From an uncultured Clostridia bacterium (GTDB lineage Bacteria; Bacillota; Clostridia; Lachnospirales; CAG-274): a stretch of 61,365 nucleotides of DNA. The position numbers and the translations under genes were made by a program. Position 1 is the stretch's first letter. Each line of letters starts with the position of its first letter. Of the stretch, positions 36,522-45,008 are shown piece by piece. The stretch covers positions 1 to 61,365 of the forward strand of contig CANQIA010000011.1 of NCBI GenBank assembly GCA_947624015.1, given 5' to 3'. The notes below the pieces were generated by a model. That model was given only the letters and a program-made list of their open reading frames with translations. It made no database searches and was not told the origin of the DNA.

Positions 36522-36552
36522 AAAATCCTGTGTTTACACAGGATTTTTTATA
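36522..36552 (+). terminator. Terminator after the lipoprotein gene
   Basis: AAAAATCCTGTG and CACAGGATTTTT arms with a TTTA loop, ending in a T run. It starts at the base after the stop codon. Confidence 0.9.
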
Positions 36553-36614
36553 CTTTACTTGTAAAATCATAAAAAATGATTTACAATGAAAATATAAAGC
36601 TGAAGGAGGAAGTT

Positions 36615-37379
36615 ATGAAGACCATAGAAAATGCAAAAATAATTTCAAAGGAATTTATAAGTGAAAATATATGCGACATGGTAATAGAATGCTCTCATAT
36701 TACAAGAGAAGCAAAGGCGGGACAGTTTGTGGAGCTGTATCCCGACAACGGCATTAATCTGCTTCCCAGACCTATAAGTATATGCGGCATAAATAAGATA
36801 CAGGGTACTGTAAGACTTGTGTTTCAGATAGTGGGAAAGGGTACGGAGTTATTTTCACGGTTAAGGGAGGGCGACAGTATAAGAGTGCTTGGTCCTTGCG
36901 GAAACGGCTATGATATTATCGATGATGTGGACGGCAGGGCGCTTCTTGTAGGCGGCGGCATAGGTATACCTCCTCTTTTGGAGGCATGCAGACAGCTTAA
37001 TTGCACAAAGATCGCCGTACTGGGTTATAGGACAGGTTCGTTTCTGGCAGATGAATTCAGAGAAGCAGGGGCTAAGGTGTATATAACAACAGACGACGGC
37101 TCTTTGGGCTTTAAGGGAAATGTGGTGGATCTGCTAAAGGCTGAGGACATTTCGGCGGATATCATATACTCCTGCGGACCCAGGATAATGCTAAAATATC
37201 TTTCCGCATGGGCAGAGGAAAAAAATATAAGCTGCTGCGTTTCTATGGAGGAAAGAATGGCGTGCGGCATAGGAGCCTGCGTAGGCTGCGTATTGCCTGT
37301 AAAGGAAAATGACAAGATCGTATATAAAAAGGTGTGCAAAGACGGTCCCGTATTTGACAGCAGGGAGGTGTGCTGGTAA
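36615..37379 (+). CDS. pyrK: Dihydroorotate dehydrogenase B, electron transfer subunit
   Basis: A 254-residue ferredoxin-reductase-like subunit that carries electrons from the DHOD active site to NAD. FAD binding is in the RPISICGI segment, NAD binding in LLVGGGIGIPPLLEA, and the [2Fe-2S] cysteines in MEERMACGIGACVGCVLPV and the later VCKDGPVF. Start at 36615 is set by AAGGAGG 6-7 bases upstream; a longer reading from 36576 has no such site. Its stop overlaps the pyrD start by one base (TAATG). Confidence 0.95.
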   Translation: MKTIENAKIISKEFISENICDMVIECSHITREAKAGQFVELYPDNGINLLPRPISICGINKIQGTVRLVFQIVGKGTELFSRLREGDSIRVLGPCGNGYDIIDDVDGRALLVGGGIGIPPLLEACRQLNCTKIAVLGYRTGSFLADEFREAGAKVYITTDDGSLGFKGNVVDLLKAEDISADIIYSCGPRIMLKYLSAWAEEKNISCCVSMEERMACGIGACVGCVLPVKENDKIVYKKVCKDGPVFDSREVCW

Positions 37380-38281
37380 TGAATACCAAGGTAAATATAT
37401 GCGGTGTTGAGCTTAAAAATCCAATTATGACGGCTTCCGGCACATTTGGAAGCGGAAGAGAGTATTCAGAGCTTACAGACCTTAACAAAATAGGGGCTGT
37501 TGTCGTAAAGGGAGTGGCGGCAAAGCCATGGCAGGGCAATCCTCCGCCAAGGATAGCCGAGGTATACGGCGGTATGCTGAACTCTGTGGGACTTCAAAAC
37601 CCGGGAGTGGACTATTTTATAGAAAACGATATTCCTTTTTTAAGACAGTACGATACAAAAATAGTTGTAAATGTATGCGGACATTCCATAGATCAGTACA
37701 AGGCTGTTGTAAAAAAGCTCAGGGGCAGGGATGTAGATCTTCTGGAGCTGAATATATCCTGTCCCAACGTAGATGAAGGCGGTATGGCATTCGGTACGGA
37801 TCCCGTTATGGTAGAGAAGGTGGTATCAGAGGTAAAAAAGGAGGCGGATAAGCCCCTTATAGTTAAGCTCAGTCCCAATGTTACCGATATTACAGCCACA
37901 GCCAAGGCGGCGGTAAGAGGCGGAGCCGATGCTCTCAGCCTTATAAATACCATTACGGGCATGAAGATAGACATTCACAGAAGGGCTCCTGTGCTTTACA
38001 GGAAAATAGGCGGTATGAGCGGTCCTGCCGTAAAGCCCATAGCTCTTAGGATGGTATATGAGGTATGTAAATGCGTGGATGTGCCTGTTATAGGAATGGG
38101 CGGTATTTCAAACGGAGAAGACGCTATTGAATTTATAATGGCAGGTGCCACAGCCGTTGCCATAGGCACTGCCAATTTTGTAAATCCCAAGGCAACAGCC
38201 GATACGCTAAAGGGTATAGAGGAATATATGATCGAAAACGGCATAGAAGATATATGCCAAATAAGAGGTATAATAGAATAG
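37379..38281 (+). CDS. pyrD: Dihydroorotate dehydrogenase B, catalytic subunit
   Basis: A 300-residue class 1B FMN enzyme oxidising dihydroorotate to orotate in pyrimidine synthesis. ASGTFGSGREYSELTDLNKI near the start, the catalytic Cys in LNISCPNVDEGGMAFG, and the FMN phosphate site GMGGISNGEDA are visible. The ATG at 37379 overlaps the pyrK stop and has GGGAGG upstream; a GTG at 37370 is too close to that site. With pyrK it makes the heterotetramer. Other pyr genes are not in the window. Confidence 0.96.
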   Translation: MNTKVNICGVELKNPIMTASGTFGSGREYSELTDLNKIGAVVVKGVAAKPWQGNPPPRIAEVYGGMLNSVGLQNPGVDYFIENDIPFLRQYDTKIVVNVCGHSIDQYKAVVKKLRGRDVDLLELNISCPNVDEGGMAFGTDPVMVEKVVSEVKKEADKPLIVKLSPNVTDITATAKAAVRGGADALSLINTITGMKIDIHRRAPVLYRKIGGMSGPAVKPIALRMVYEVCKCVDVPVIGMGGISNGEDAIEFIMAGATAVAIGTANFVNPKATADTLKGIEEYMIENGIEDICQIRGIIE

Positions 38282-38291
38282 GAGGATGTAT

Positions 38292-39044
38292 ATGAAAAAA
38301 TTCAGATCTCTGGCAGTATGCCTTGTAGCATTATCGCTTGTGTTTACAGGCTGCGGCAAAAAAACAGAGGAAGGCGTAGCCGAGCAGAGTACGGAAGCGG
38401 TGGATGAAGGCGCAGATAAGGCTGTTGCCGAGACAGTAGAACAACTGGATGCTCTTTCACAACAGCTTAAGCCTCTTGTGGAAAGCGCTTTGCAAAAGGG
38501 CATAATAGACAAGACCAGATACGACGAGTTCACACATTATCTAAAGAGGATAAGCGATATTAAAATAAGCGGCGGCAGCTCCGATGCCGTAAAGAAGGAG
38601 CTTAAAAAAATAAAGGAGGAGCTGGCAGTGATAGCCTCACAGGTATCTGCCTCAAACGATGTTATAGATTCCCTTGTAAAGCATGAGGACTCTATCGAGA
38701 CCGAGGAAGAGGATGAAGCGCCTCAGACTGGAGAGGCTGTTCAAAGTCCTGCTTCTCAGCCTCAGCAAGCAGAGCCGACTACCCTTAAAGACAAGGTAGC
38801 CAAGTTTTCCACAAGCTATATTTCTTTCCAGAACGAATGCTCCAGAAGAGTCGATTTAGGCGAAATAACTCAGGAGGACTATTCTCAGCTTATAGAGCTT
38901 GGCATAAGGCTTGCTCAGCTTAAGGAAAAGACAGACGCAGGTCAGACGGAGGCAGGGCTTGAAAATGAACTGAACAGCATCAAAAAAGGTGTTTACGGTA
39001 TCGCTTCAAAGGTAAACTCCAAGCTTGCGTCCGAATTTGAATAA
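38292..39044 (+). CDS. Lipoprotein with coiled-coil regions
   Basis: A 250-residue secreted lipoprotein that I do not recognise. The lipobox is VFTGC (Cys about 20). Two charged helical regions with heptad-like spacing (about 50-120 and 165-245) flank a Glu/Gln/Pro linker; DALSQQLKPLVESALQKGII and the later FSTSYISFQNECSRRVDLGE look like two versions of one helical unit. The start at 38292 is preceded by AGGAGG with 6-base spacing; the earlier ATG at 38286 abuts it. It lies 10 bases after pyrD but probably has no metabolic tie to it. Confidence 0.75.
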   Translation: MKKFRSLAVCLVALSLVFTGCGKKTEEGVAEQSTEAVDEGADKAVAETVEQLDALSQQLKPLVESALQKGIIDKTRYDEFTHYLKRISDIKISGGSSDAVKKELKKIKEELAVIASQVSASNDVIDSLVKHEDSIETEEEDEAPQTGEAVQSPASQPQQAEPTTLKDKVAKFSTSYISFQNECSRRVDLGEITQEDYSQLIELGIRLAQLKEKTDAGQTEAGLENELNSIKKGVYGIASKVNSKLASEFE

Positions 39045-39050
39045 ATTATA

Positions 39051-39078
39051 TTGCAAAATAAATCAATAGTGATATAAT
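39051..39078 (+). promoter_or_regulatory. Promoter of the SLH/BIG2 gene
   Basis: TTGCAA (39051-39056), 16-base spacer, TATAAT (39073-39078), 40 bases before the ATG. Confidence 0.65.
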
Positions 39079-39117
39079 TAAATTACATTTATTATTTTTT
39101 ACATGGAGGGGAAAAGA

Positions 39118-41046
39118 ATGAAAAAGAGACTAATAGCGTTGATATTGGCAGGCGTTATGCTTACTGCGCCTACGCTGAGCGTTTACGCAGATGATAATAC
39201 CGCTTCCGGCAGCGAAGAAAGTGCGCCGACTCAGGGCGATACCGAAACCACGCCTGAGGCTCCTGCCGAGGATGTAACGGAGAAACCTGTGGAGGAAATA
39301 ACGGAAGCTCCCGCAGGCTCCGAAGCCGAAAAGCCTGCCGAGAATGTTACAGAAAAGCCTGCGGAAAATGTTACCGAAAAGGCTCCCGAGGCTACCACAA
39401 AGTCTTCTTCATCCTCATCTTCAAGCAGGGATGATGATGTTACATCAGACAGGGATATAGAGATAGACATAGACGAGGAAAAGAATCTGTATAATTATGT
39501 AAACAAGGACATAAGCTCCAACTCTTATGAATGGAGATCAAGCAATACATCAATAGTGACCGTTACTTCAAGAGGCGTTATTACAGGTCAGAAGAGAGGT
39601 ACCACAACTGTAAGGGCAACCGCCAGCGAGAAGGGCAAAAACTATGAATATACATTTAATGTATCCGTTTCAGGCTCAAGCTCATCTTCAAGCGATTCCA
39701 GAAAGATAAGCATAGATGTAGACGGTACAAAGAATCTTTATTCCTATGTTGACGACGACTACGAGGCAAGAGATTACGACTGGAAGTCCAACGACTCCTG
39801 CGTATCGGTATCCGCAAAGGGCGTCATAACAGGTGAGAGAGAGGGTACCGCAAGAGTTACCGCCACACTTGACGACGAGGATCTTAAGTACACGTTTAAC
39901 GTAACGGTAGGCGAGGGAGGAAGCTCCTCTTCATCAAACGTAAAGGAAAAGACCGACTGGGAATTTTACTTAGGCACAAGCGACGAGGTAGACGTAAGCG
40001 AAATACTTGAGGACGATCCCGACGATTATGACTGGGATGTGCATGATGACGATGTTGCCGAGGTAGATGAAAGAAAGGGTATAATAAGCGCTGTTGACGA
40101 AGGCGATACAAAGGTAGAGGCTGAGGGCGATACGGATTATACCTTTGATATAAACGTAGACAGAGATTACACCTTTGAGGAAATGTCATTAAGCGGCAGT
40201 TCCTCCAAGAGCATTGAAAGATATCTTGACAACGATGTAGACGAATACGATTTTTCAAGTAACAGAAAGGACGTCCTTACGGTAAACAGAGACGGCGAGG
40301 TCACAGGCGTTGCCAACGGCATTGCGGCAGTACTTTGCGAGCATGAAGACGGCGAGATAGTGCAGATACTTGTAACAGTAACGGGTGTATCAAGGACTAC
40401 CACCACTACCACTACCGAAAAGGCTGTGGAAGCGACAACTGCGGATCCGTCAATATTCAATACAAAGTCAAGCGCTTTTGGTCAGAGTGTAAATACAGTT
40501 ACATTTAACGATATCTCTCACAGACCATGGGCGACAGAGGCTGTAAACAATATGGCTTCTCACGGCATTATAGTAGGTACCGGTCAGAATAAGTTTTCTC
40601 CCGATGCCAATACAAAGAGATGCGATTTTGCCATTGTGCTTACAAAAATACTGGGCATAGACGGGGAAGTCGCTTCAAGCAACTACACGGATGTACCCTT
40701 CGGCAAGTACTATTCCAACTATGTGGGTATAGTTAAGGCAAGGAATATAGGCTCAGGCGTTAAGAATGATAAATTCAAGCCCGATGAATATATTACAAGA
40801 GAGGATATTATGGTAATGACTTATAAGGGACTTGTATCCATAGGTAAGACATTCAATACAGATACATCCTGTCTTGACGCTTATACCGACTCAATAGATA
40901 TTTCTGCGGGAAATGAAGAGGCTGTAGCCGCTCTTATAAACGGCGGTTATGTAACGGGAACCTCCGCTACGACTCTTGAGCCTGAGGCTAAGATAACAAG
41001 AGCGCAGATGGCTGTTCTTATGAATAATGTATTTAATAAAATATGA
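39118..41046 (+). CDS. Surface protein with BIG2-like domains and SLH domains
   Basis: A 642-residue secreted protein. Signal peptide 1-24 (cut after VYA). Residues 26-95 are a Thr/Glu/Pro linker with a repeat of the type EKPAENVT. A Ser-rich tract (96-103) leads to four BIG2-like immunoglobulin repeats (about 110-186, 195-265, 275-348, 350-424), the third and fourth very acidic. A Thr tract (427-433) leads to three S-layer homology domains (about 461-640) starting TFNDISHRPWATEAVNNMAS, which should bind a secondary cell-wall polymer. The start at 39118 has GGAGGGG 7-8 bases upstream; an ATG at 39103 lies before that site. The gene is likely a structural envelope protein. Confidence 0.85.
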   Translation: MKKRLIALILAGVMLTAPTLSVYADDNTASGSEESAPTQGDTETTPEAPAEDVTEKPVEEITEAPAGSEAEKPAENVTEKPAENVTEKAPEATTKSSSSSSSSRDDDVTSDRDIEIDIDEEKNLYNYVNKDISSNSYEWRSSNTSIVTVTSRGVITGQKRGTTTVRATASEKGKNYEYTFNVSVSGSSSSSSDSRKISIDVDGTKNLYSYVDDDYEARDYDWKSNDSCVSVSAKGVITGEREGTARVTATLDDEDLKYTFNVTVGEGGSSSSSNVKEKTDWEFYLGTSDEVDVSEILEDDPDDYDWDVHDDDVAEVDERKGIISAVDEGDTKVEAEGDTDYTFDINVDRDYTFEEMSLSGSSSKSIERYLDNDVDEYDFSSNRKDVLTVNRDGEVTGVANGIAAVLCEHEDGEIVQILVTVTGVSRTTTTTTTEKAVEATTADPSIFNTKSSAFGQSVNTVTFNDISHRPWATEAVNNMASHGIIVGTGQNKFSPDANTKRCDFAIVLTKILGIDGEVASSNYTDVPFGKYYSNYVGIVKARNIGSGVKNDKFKPDEYITREDIMVMTYKGLVSIGKTFNTDTSCLDAYTDSIDISAGNEEAVAALINGGYVTGTSATTLEPEAKITRAQMAVLMNNVFNKI

Positions 41047-41055
41047 TAAAAAAGG

Positions 41056-41084
41056 GCTGCCCCACTTGTAACAAGTGGGGCAGC
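41056..41084 (+). terminator. Terminator hairpin of the SLH gene, first copy, without T run
   Basis: A perfect 13-bp stem starting GCTGCCCCACTTG, with TAA loop. It is followed not by T but by the start of R1 copy C (CAGACTGTCG). A similar hairpin with a full T run lies at 41379-41411, beyond the element. Confidence 0.75.
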
Positions 41085-41085
41085 T

Positions 41086-41377
41086 CAGACTGTCGAAAAA
41101 ACAATATTTTGACAATAAACATGAATTAGAATAAAGAACAGCTTGCAAAAAAAAGCGTCGCAGACTCTAATCCGCAAGTTTGCAACCGCAAGAGAGTAAT
41201 GCGGCTTGCTTTGCGAAGCAAAGTTGCTGATCGAGCTTTGCCCGCCTGAGGACAGGAACTTTTCTGTAATTTTGGCAGAATTGCCAAAATTGCGGAAAAC
41301 ACGGCTGGTTCCGACCTTAATTAAACTGAAAGAAATGCAAGCATTTCTTTCAAGCGTGTCGATTTTATCGACACGCT
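41086..41377. repeat. R1 interspersed element, copy C
   Basis: A 292-bp element starting CAGACTGTCGAAAAAACAAT and ending in the palindrome with CGTGTCGAT/ATCGACACG arms. Its right 150 bases are nearly identical to copy A; its left 100 bases match the reverse complement of the right end of copy D (ACAATATTTTGACA..., GAATTAGAATAAAGAACAGC). It lies between two related terminator hairpins. Confidence 0.85.
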
Positions 41378-41378
41378 A

Positions 41379-41411
41379 AGCTGCCCCTTGTAATAAGGGG
41401 CAGCTTTTTTT
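41379..41411 (+). terminator. Terminator hairpin, second copy, with T run
   Basis: AAGCTGCCCCTT and AAGGGGCAGCTT arms with a short loop, followed by nine T. It resembles the hairpin at 41056-41084 shortened by a few bases. Confidence 0.8.
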
Positions 41412-41700
41412 TTGAGGATATGCGGCGACCTCTCCACCGCAAGCGGTCCCCCTACTTTGCATTGGAGAACCTCTCCGTCAGTCCTTCGGACTGCCACCTC
41501 CCCTTGCAGGGGAGGTCAGAGGAGACAACACTATGACTTAGTGTAGGTGTTTATTTTTTTAAGTAAATAAGTAAATTTAAATAACAATAACATAAAGCTC
41601 CCCTATCAGGGGAGCTGTCAGCCCTCGGCAACAAGTAGTATAAAGGATTACTGTGAGCGGGGCTGACTGAGAGGTAATAAAACGCCTCCAGCTAAAACCT
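41412..41700. repeat. R2 composite repeat tract
   Basis: Non-coding repeats: CTCTCCACCGCAAGCGGTCC, CCTCTCCGTCAG with its GTCCTTCGGAC hairpin, CCACCTCCCCTTGCAGGGGA, an AGCTCCCC/GGGGAGCT hairpin (near 41597), and a GTCAGCC ... GGGCTGAC stem followed by GAGAGGTAATAAAAC. The same modules occur at 13.0, 23.5 and 59-61 kb. Confidence 0.75.
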
Positions 41701-41704
41701 ACCG

Positions 41705-42208
41705 TTAGCCGAAAAGTCTTACTATATAGACTCCGCCATAGCTTACAATACACATGATCGCGCTTGCCAAAAGCACGCCGCAGGCAATGGCAGGTATTGC
41801 TCTTTTAAGCTTTATCCTGAGCAGAGAGGCTATTATCGCTCCTGTCCATGCTCCTGTGCCGGGCAGGGGTATGCCGACAAATATCATCAGTCCCCAGAAT
41901 TCATACTTCTGTATTTTTTCGCTTTTGCCCATAGCTCTGCTTTCCAGCTTGTTTGCGAGCTTAGCCGTAAGCTGCCATTTTTTCATTATATCAAATATCT
42001 TGTTTATAAAAAGCAATATAAAGGGTATAGGCACCATATTTCCCGCTATACATATGAGCCAACCTCTTACAATAGGCACTCCAAGGAGAGCAGCGGCTAT
42101 AATGCCGCCTCTAAGCTCTATAACAGGTACCATGGATACAATAAACAGTGTCAGGTCTTTGTTAAGACCATTGAGCAGTTCCAACAGAAAATTTAAAAGC
42201 GTTTCCAT
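41705..42208 (-). CDS. Small multidrug export family membrane protein (COG2426)
   Basis: A 167-residue membrane protein with about four helices, of the family known as putative small multidrug export proteins (COG2426). Conserved parts are VPVIELRGGIIAAALLGVPI near the start and MIFVGIPLPGTGAWTGAIIA in the middle. Transport activity is not well established. The ATG at 42208 is used: GGAG is 7 bases upstream, while the in-frame TTG at 42220 has no site. It lies 20 bases downstream of the malic enzyme gene on the same strand. Confidence 0.85.
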   Translation of the reverse strand: METLLNFLLELLNGLNKDLTLFIVSMVPVIELRGGIIAAALLGVPIVRGWLICIAGNMVPIPFILLFINKIFDIMKKWQLTAKLANKLESRAMGKSEKIQKYEFWGLMIFVGIPLPGTGAWTGAIIASLLRIKLKRAIPAIACGVLLASAIMCIVSYGGVYIVRLFG

Positions 42209-42228
42209 ATTTTTCTCCAATCGATCAA

Positions 42229-43407
42229 TTATTTTTTGATACCGGCAACTCCGGATCTTACAGCGGCTTCGGCAACTGCCTTAGCTATGTCCTTTGAAAC
42301 ATTTTTGTTAAAGGCGGAGGGTATTATTATTCCCTTTTCCAGATCCTCGTCAGTAACAAGTCTTGAAATGGCTTCCGAAGCCGCCAGCTTCATTTCGTCG
42401 TTTATATCTCTTGCCCTTACATCCAGAGCGCCTCTGAATATGCCGGGGAATGCCAGCACATTGTTTATCTGATTGGGATAGTCGGAACGCCCTGTTGCCA
42501 CTACCTTGGCGCCTGCCTTAAGAGCCTCTTCGGGAAGTATTTCGGGATTCGGATTTGCCATGGCAAATATTATTGCGTCCTTATTCATCGTCCTTACCAT
42601 ATCTCCCGTAAGTATATTGGGAGCGGACACGCCTATGAAAATATCTGCGCCCTTGACGATCTCCGCCAGAGTACCGTCTTCCCTGTTGGGGTTGGTAATA
42701 CTTGCAAGCTCCGTAAGGGAAGGGTCTTTATATGTTTTATCGGCTGTGATAACGCCGTCTATATTCCTCATAACTATATTTTTAAAGCCTGCAGTAAGCA
42801 AGAGCTTTGCTATGGCGGTACCCGCTGCGCCTGCTCCGCTCATGACCACCTTGCAGTTTTCGGCTTTTTTGCCTGTCAGCTTGAGAGCATTCCTTATGCC
42901 TGAAAGCACTACAACAGCCGTGCCGTGCTGATCGTCGTGGAATATGGGTATGTTACATTTTTCCTTGAGCCTTCGCTCTATTTCAAAGCACCTTGGCGCC
43001 CCTATATCCTCCAGATTGATTCCGCCGAAGCTGTCGGATATCCTGTATATTGTTTCCACTACCGTATCCACATCCTGTGAATTAACGCACAGAGGAAAGG
43101 CGTCTACATCGGCAAACTCTTTGAAAAGCACGCATTTGCCCTCCATTACGGGCATACCTGCCATAGGTCCTATATTGCCAAGTCCCAACACGGCGGAGCC
43201 GTCTGTGATCACGGCTACCAGGTTATGCTTTCTTGTAAGCTCGTATATCCTGTCGGGATCCTCCTTAATGGCAAGGCAAGGCTCCGCAACGCCGGGAGTA
43301 TAGGCTACGGACAGTTCATCGGCACTGTTGACCTCCGCTCTTGATATTACTTCTATTTTACCTGCCCACTCCTTATGCTTCTCCATTGCGATCTTTTTGT
43401 AATCCAT
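42229..43407 (-). CDS. NAD-type malic enzyme (oxaloacetate-decarboxylating)
   Basis: A 392-residue short-form malic enzyme converting malate to pyruvate and CO2 with reduction of NAD(P). SVAYTPGVAEPCLAIKEDPD and the following VAVITDGSAVLGLGNIGPMA hold the catalytic Tyr and Lys region; metal binding is at IFHDDQHGTAVV; the nucleotide fold is SGAGAAGTAIAKLLL. Cofactor preference cannot be read safely. AAAGGAG precedes the ATG. It lies about 110 bases after smpB; the gap shows no clear terminator. Confidence 0.93.
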   Translation of the reverse strand: MDYKKIAMEKHKEWAGKIEVISRAEVNSADELSVAYTPGVAEPCLAIKEDPDRIYELTRKHNLVAVITDGSAVLGLGNIGPMAGMPVMEGKCVLFKEFADVDAFPLCVNSQDVDTVVETIYRISDSFGGINLEDIGAPRCFEIERRLKEKCNIPIFHDDQHGTAVVVLSGIRNALKLTGKKAENCKVVMSGAGAAGTAIAKLLLTAGFKNIVMRNIDGVITADKTYKDPSLTELASITNPNREDGTLAEIVKGADIFIGVSAPNILTGDMVRTMNKDAIIFAMANPNPEILPEEALKAGAKVVATGRSDYPNQINNVLAFPGIFRGALDVRARDINDEMKLAASEAISRLVTDEDLEKGIIIPSAFNKNVSKDIAKAVAEAAVRSGVAGIKK

Positions 43408-43517
43408 ATTTATCTCTCCTTTGTTTTTTTTGTGAAAATTTTGTTGTCGTATGTTAAGTCAGAATTGCCGTAGTTAATATATCTGTTCGGTAACAGAGAA
43501 GTCTTATGCTCAAAAGA

Positions 43518-43982
43518 TCATTGAAACTTTGCCTTAAACTCCTTCTGAGCTTCTCTTTGCTGATCCTTTTTGGCTATATCCTGTCGTTTGTCATAGAGCT
43601 TTTTGCCTCTTGCAACAGCTATATCCACCTTAACAAGAGAGCCTTTGAAATAGACCCTTAGCGGAACTATTGTAAGACCGTCTCTCGTAACTGCGCCTAT
43701 AAGCTTATTTATTTCATACCTATGCAGAAGAAGTCTTCTGTCGGCAAGGGGATCGTGATTGAAACGATTGCCCTGTTCATAGGGGCTTATATGCATTTGC
43801 TTTATAATGGCTTCGCCGTTTTCTATCTTGACAAAGCTGTCCTTTAGATTGCAGCGACCTGCTCTCATGGACTTTACTTCCGTACCCGTAAGCGCAATAC
43901 CTGCCTGAAAGGTCTCCAGTATGAAATAGTCGTGGTACGCCTTTTTATTGGCGGCAATATTCTTTATACTGTCCTTACTCAT
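43518..43982 (-). CDS. smpB: SsrA (tmRNA)-binding protein SmpB
   Basis: A 154-residue SmpB, the partner of tmRNA in trans-translation that rescues stalled ribosomes. [20 protein letters not shown] then [19 protein letters not shown] is the family core and the C terminus is the basic tail [17 protein letters not shown]. The start at 43982 (MSKDSIKNI) has AAGGAGA upstream; an in-frame extension to 44027 lies inside the previous gene. It overlaps the PHP gene by 8 bases. The tmRNA gene itself was not found in the window. Confidence 0.96.
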   Translation of the reverse strand: MSKDSIKNIAANKKAYHDYFILETFQAGIALTGTEVKSMRAGRCNLKDSFVKIENGEAIIKQMHISPYEQGNRFNHDPLADRRLLLHRYEINKLIGAVTRDGLTIVPLRVYFKGSLVKVDIAVARGKKLYDKRQDIAKKDQQREAQKEFKAKFQ

Positions 43983-44832
43983 ATGATCTTCTCTCCTTAA
44001 ATTTCTCCAGTACATCAAGTACATCATAAGGTACGGATAAAGCGCCCTTGCCCGTACCCAGATCTATATTGGGCTTGTTGCTGCCGTGAAAATCACTGCC
44101 TCCGCTAAGCAAAAGCCCGTTTTTTTGGGCGATCGTTTTTATATACTCCGTATCCGAAGCATCGTGAGTAGAATAATAGGCTTCTATGCCCGTAAGCCCG
44201 TTTTTTGAAAGCGTTGATACCATATTTTCAAGCTCTTCTTTGCCAAGCTTATACAAAAAAGGATGAGCCAATACCGTAAGAGCGCCGTTATCCTTCAGTA
44301 TTTCAAGTGTTGCTTCCAAGGGAAGCACCTCTCTTTTAACATAGGCGGGACCGTGCCTGCCTATATACTTGTCAAATGCTTCCGTTATACTGCCTGCGCA
44401 GCCCTTTGCCATAAGTACGTTTGCAATATGTGCCCTTGTTAGCACACCGCCTTCGGCAGCCTTTACAACCTCCTCGTAATGTATATCGATACCAAGCTCT
44501 CTGAGCTTTTGCACAATAAGGATGTTTCTGTTTTCCCTCTTATGACGCAGATCGGAAAGAATATTCAGAAAATGACGATCCCTGTTGTTTACAAAAAGAC
44601 CGACGATATGTATATCCGATCCGTCATACTCCGTAGACACTTCTATACCGGGTATTACCTCTACACCTGTTTTCTTGCCCTCAAGTACAGCTTCATCTAT
44701 ACCGTCGAGGGTATCGTGATCCGTTATCGCTATGGCGGACAGTCCCTTTTTTGCGGCATATGCTACAAGCTCCCCGGGGGAATAGGTACCGTCCGAGCAG
44801 GTAGTATGAGTGTGAAGATCCACTGTTTTCAT
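43975..44832 (-). CDS. PHP-domain phosphoesterase (nucleoside bisphosphate phosphatase/RNase AM type)
   Basis: A 285-residue PHP protein of the YciV/TrpH group. Members hydrolyse 3',5'-nucleoside bisphosphates or trim RNA 5' ends. Motifs in order: [57 protein letters not shown] and [12 protein letters not shown]. The start at 44832 (MKTVDLHTH) has GGAGG 8 bases upstream. It overlaps smpB by 8 bases, so the two RNA-related genes are coupled. Confidence 0.87.
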   Translation of the reverse strand: MKTVDLHTHTTCSDGTYSPGELVAYAAKKGLSAIAITDHDTLDGIDEAVLEGKKTGVEVIPGIEVSTEYDGSDIHIVGLFVNNRDRHFLNILSDLRHKRENRNILIVQKLRELGIDIHYEEVVKAAEGGVLTRAHIANVLMAKGCAGSITEAFDKYIGRHGPAYVKREVLPLEATLEILKDNGALTVLAHPFLYKLGKEELENMVSTLSKNGLTGIEAYYSTHDASDTEYIKTIAQKNGLLLSGGSDFHGSNKPNIDLGTGKGALSVPYDVLDVLEKFKERRSYE

Positions 44833-45008
44833 ATATGCCGCCTCCCTCAAAAAAAATCTCTACCTTAATAATATAAAACAAAAATGGAAATAGTACAACT
44901 GTTTTTTCGCTTTATGCTTAATTTTTCTGTATAAAGTGGGTTTTTTGTTAATTATTTACTTGTAAATACTTAAAAATTGAGATACACTAATATACCGAGG
45001 TGATATTA

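Noticed and set aside
37370..37378. GTG start for pyrD
   Set aside because: It lies only one or two bases from the GGGAGG site. The ATG at 37379 has 10-base spacing and the common TAATG overlap with pyrK.
43408..43517. tmRNA gene (ssrA) next to smpB
   Set aside because: The gap is only 110 bases and has no tRNA-like ends or tag-peptide frame.
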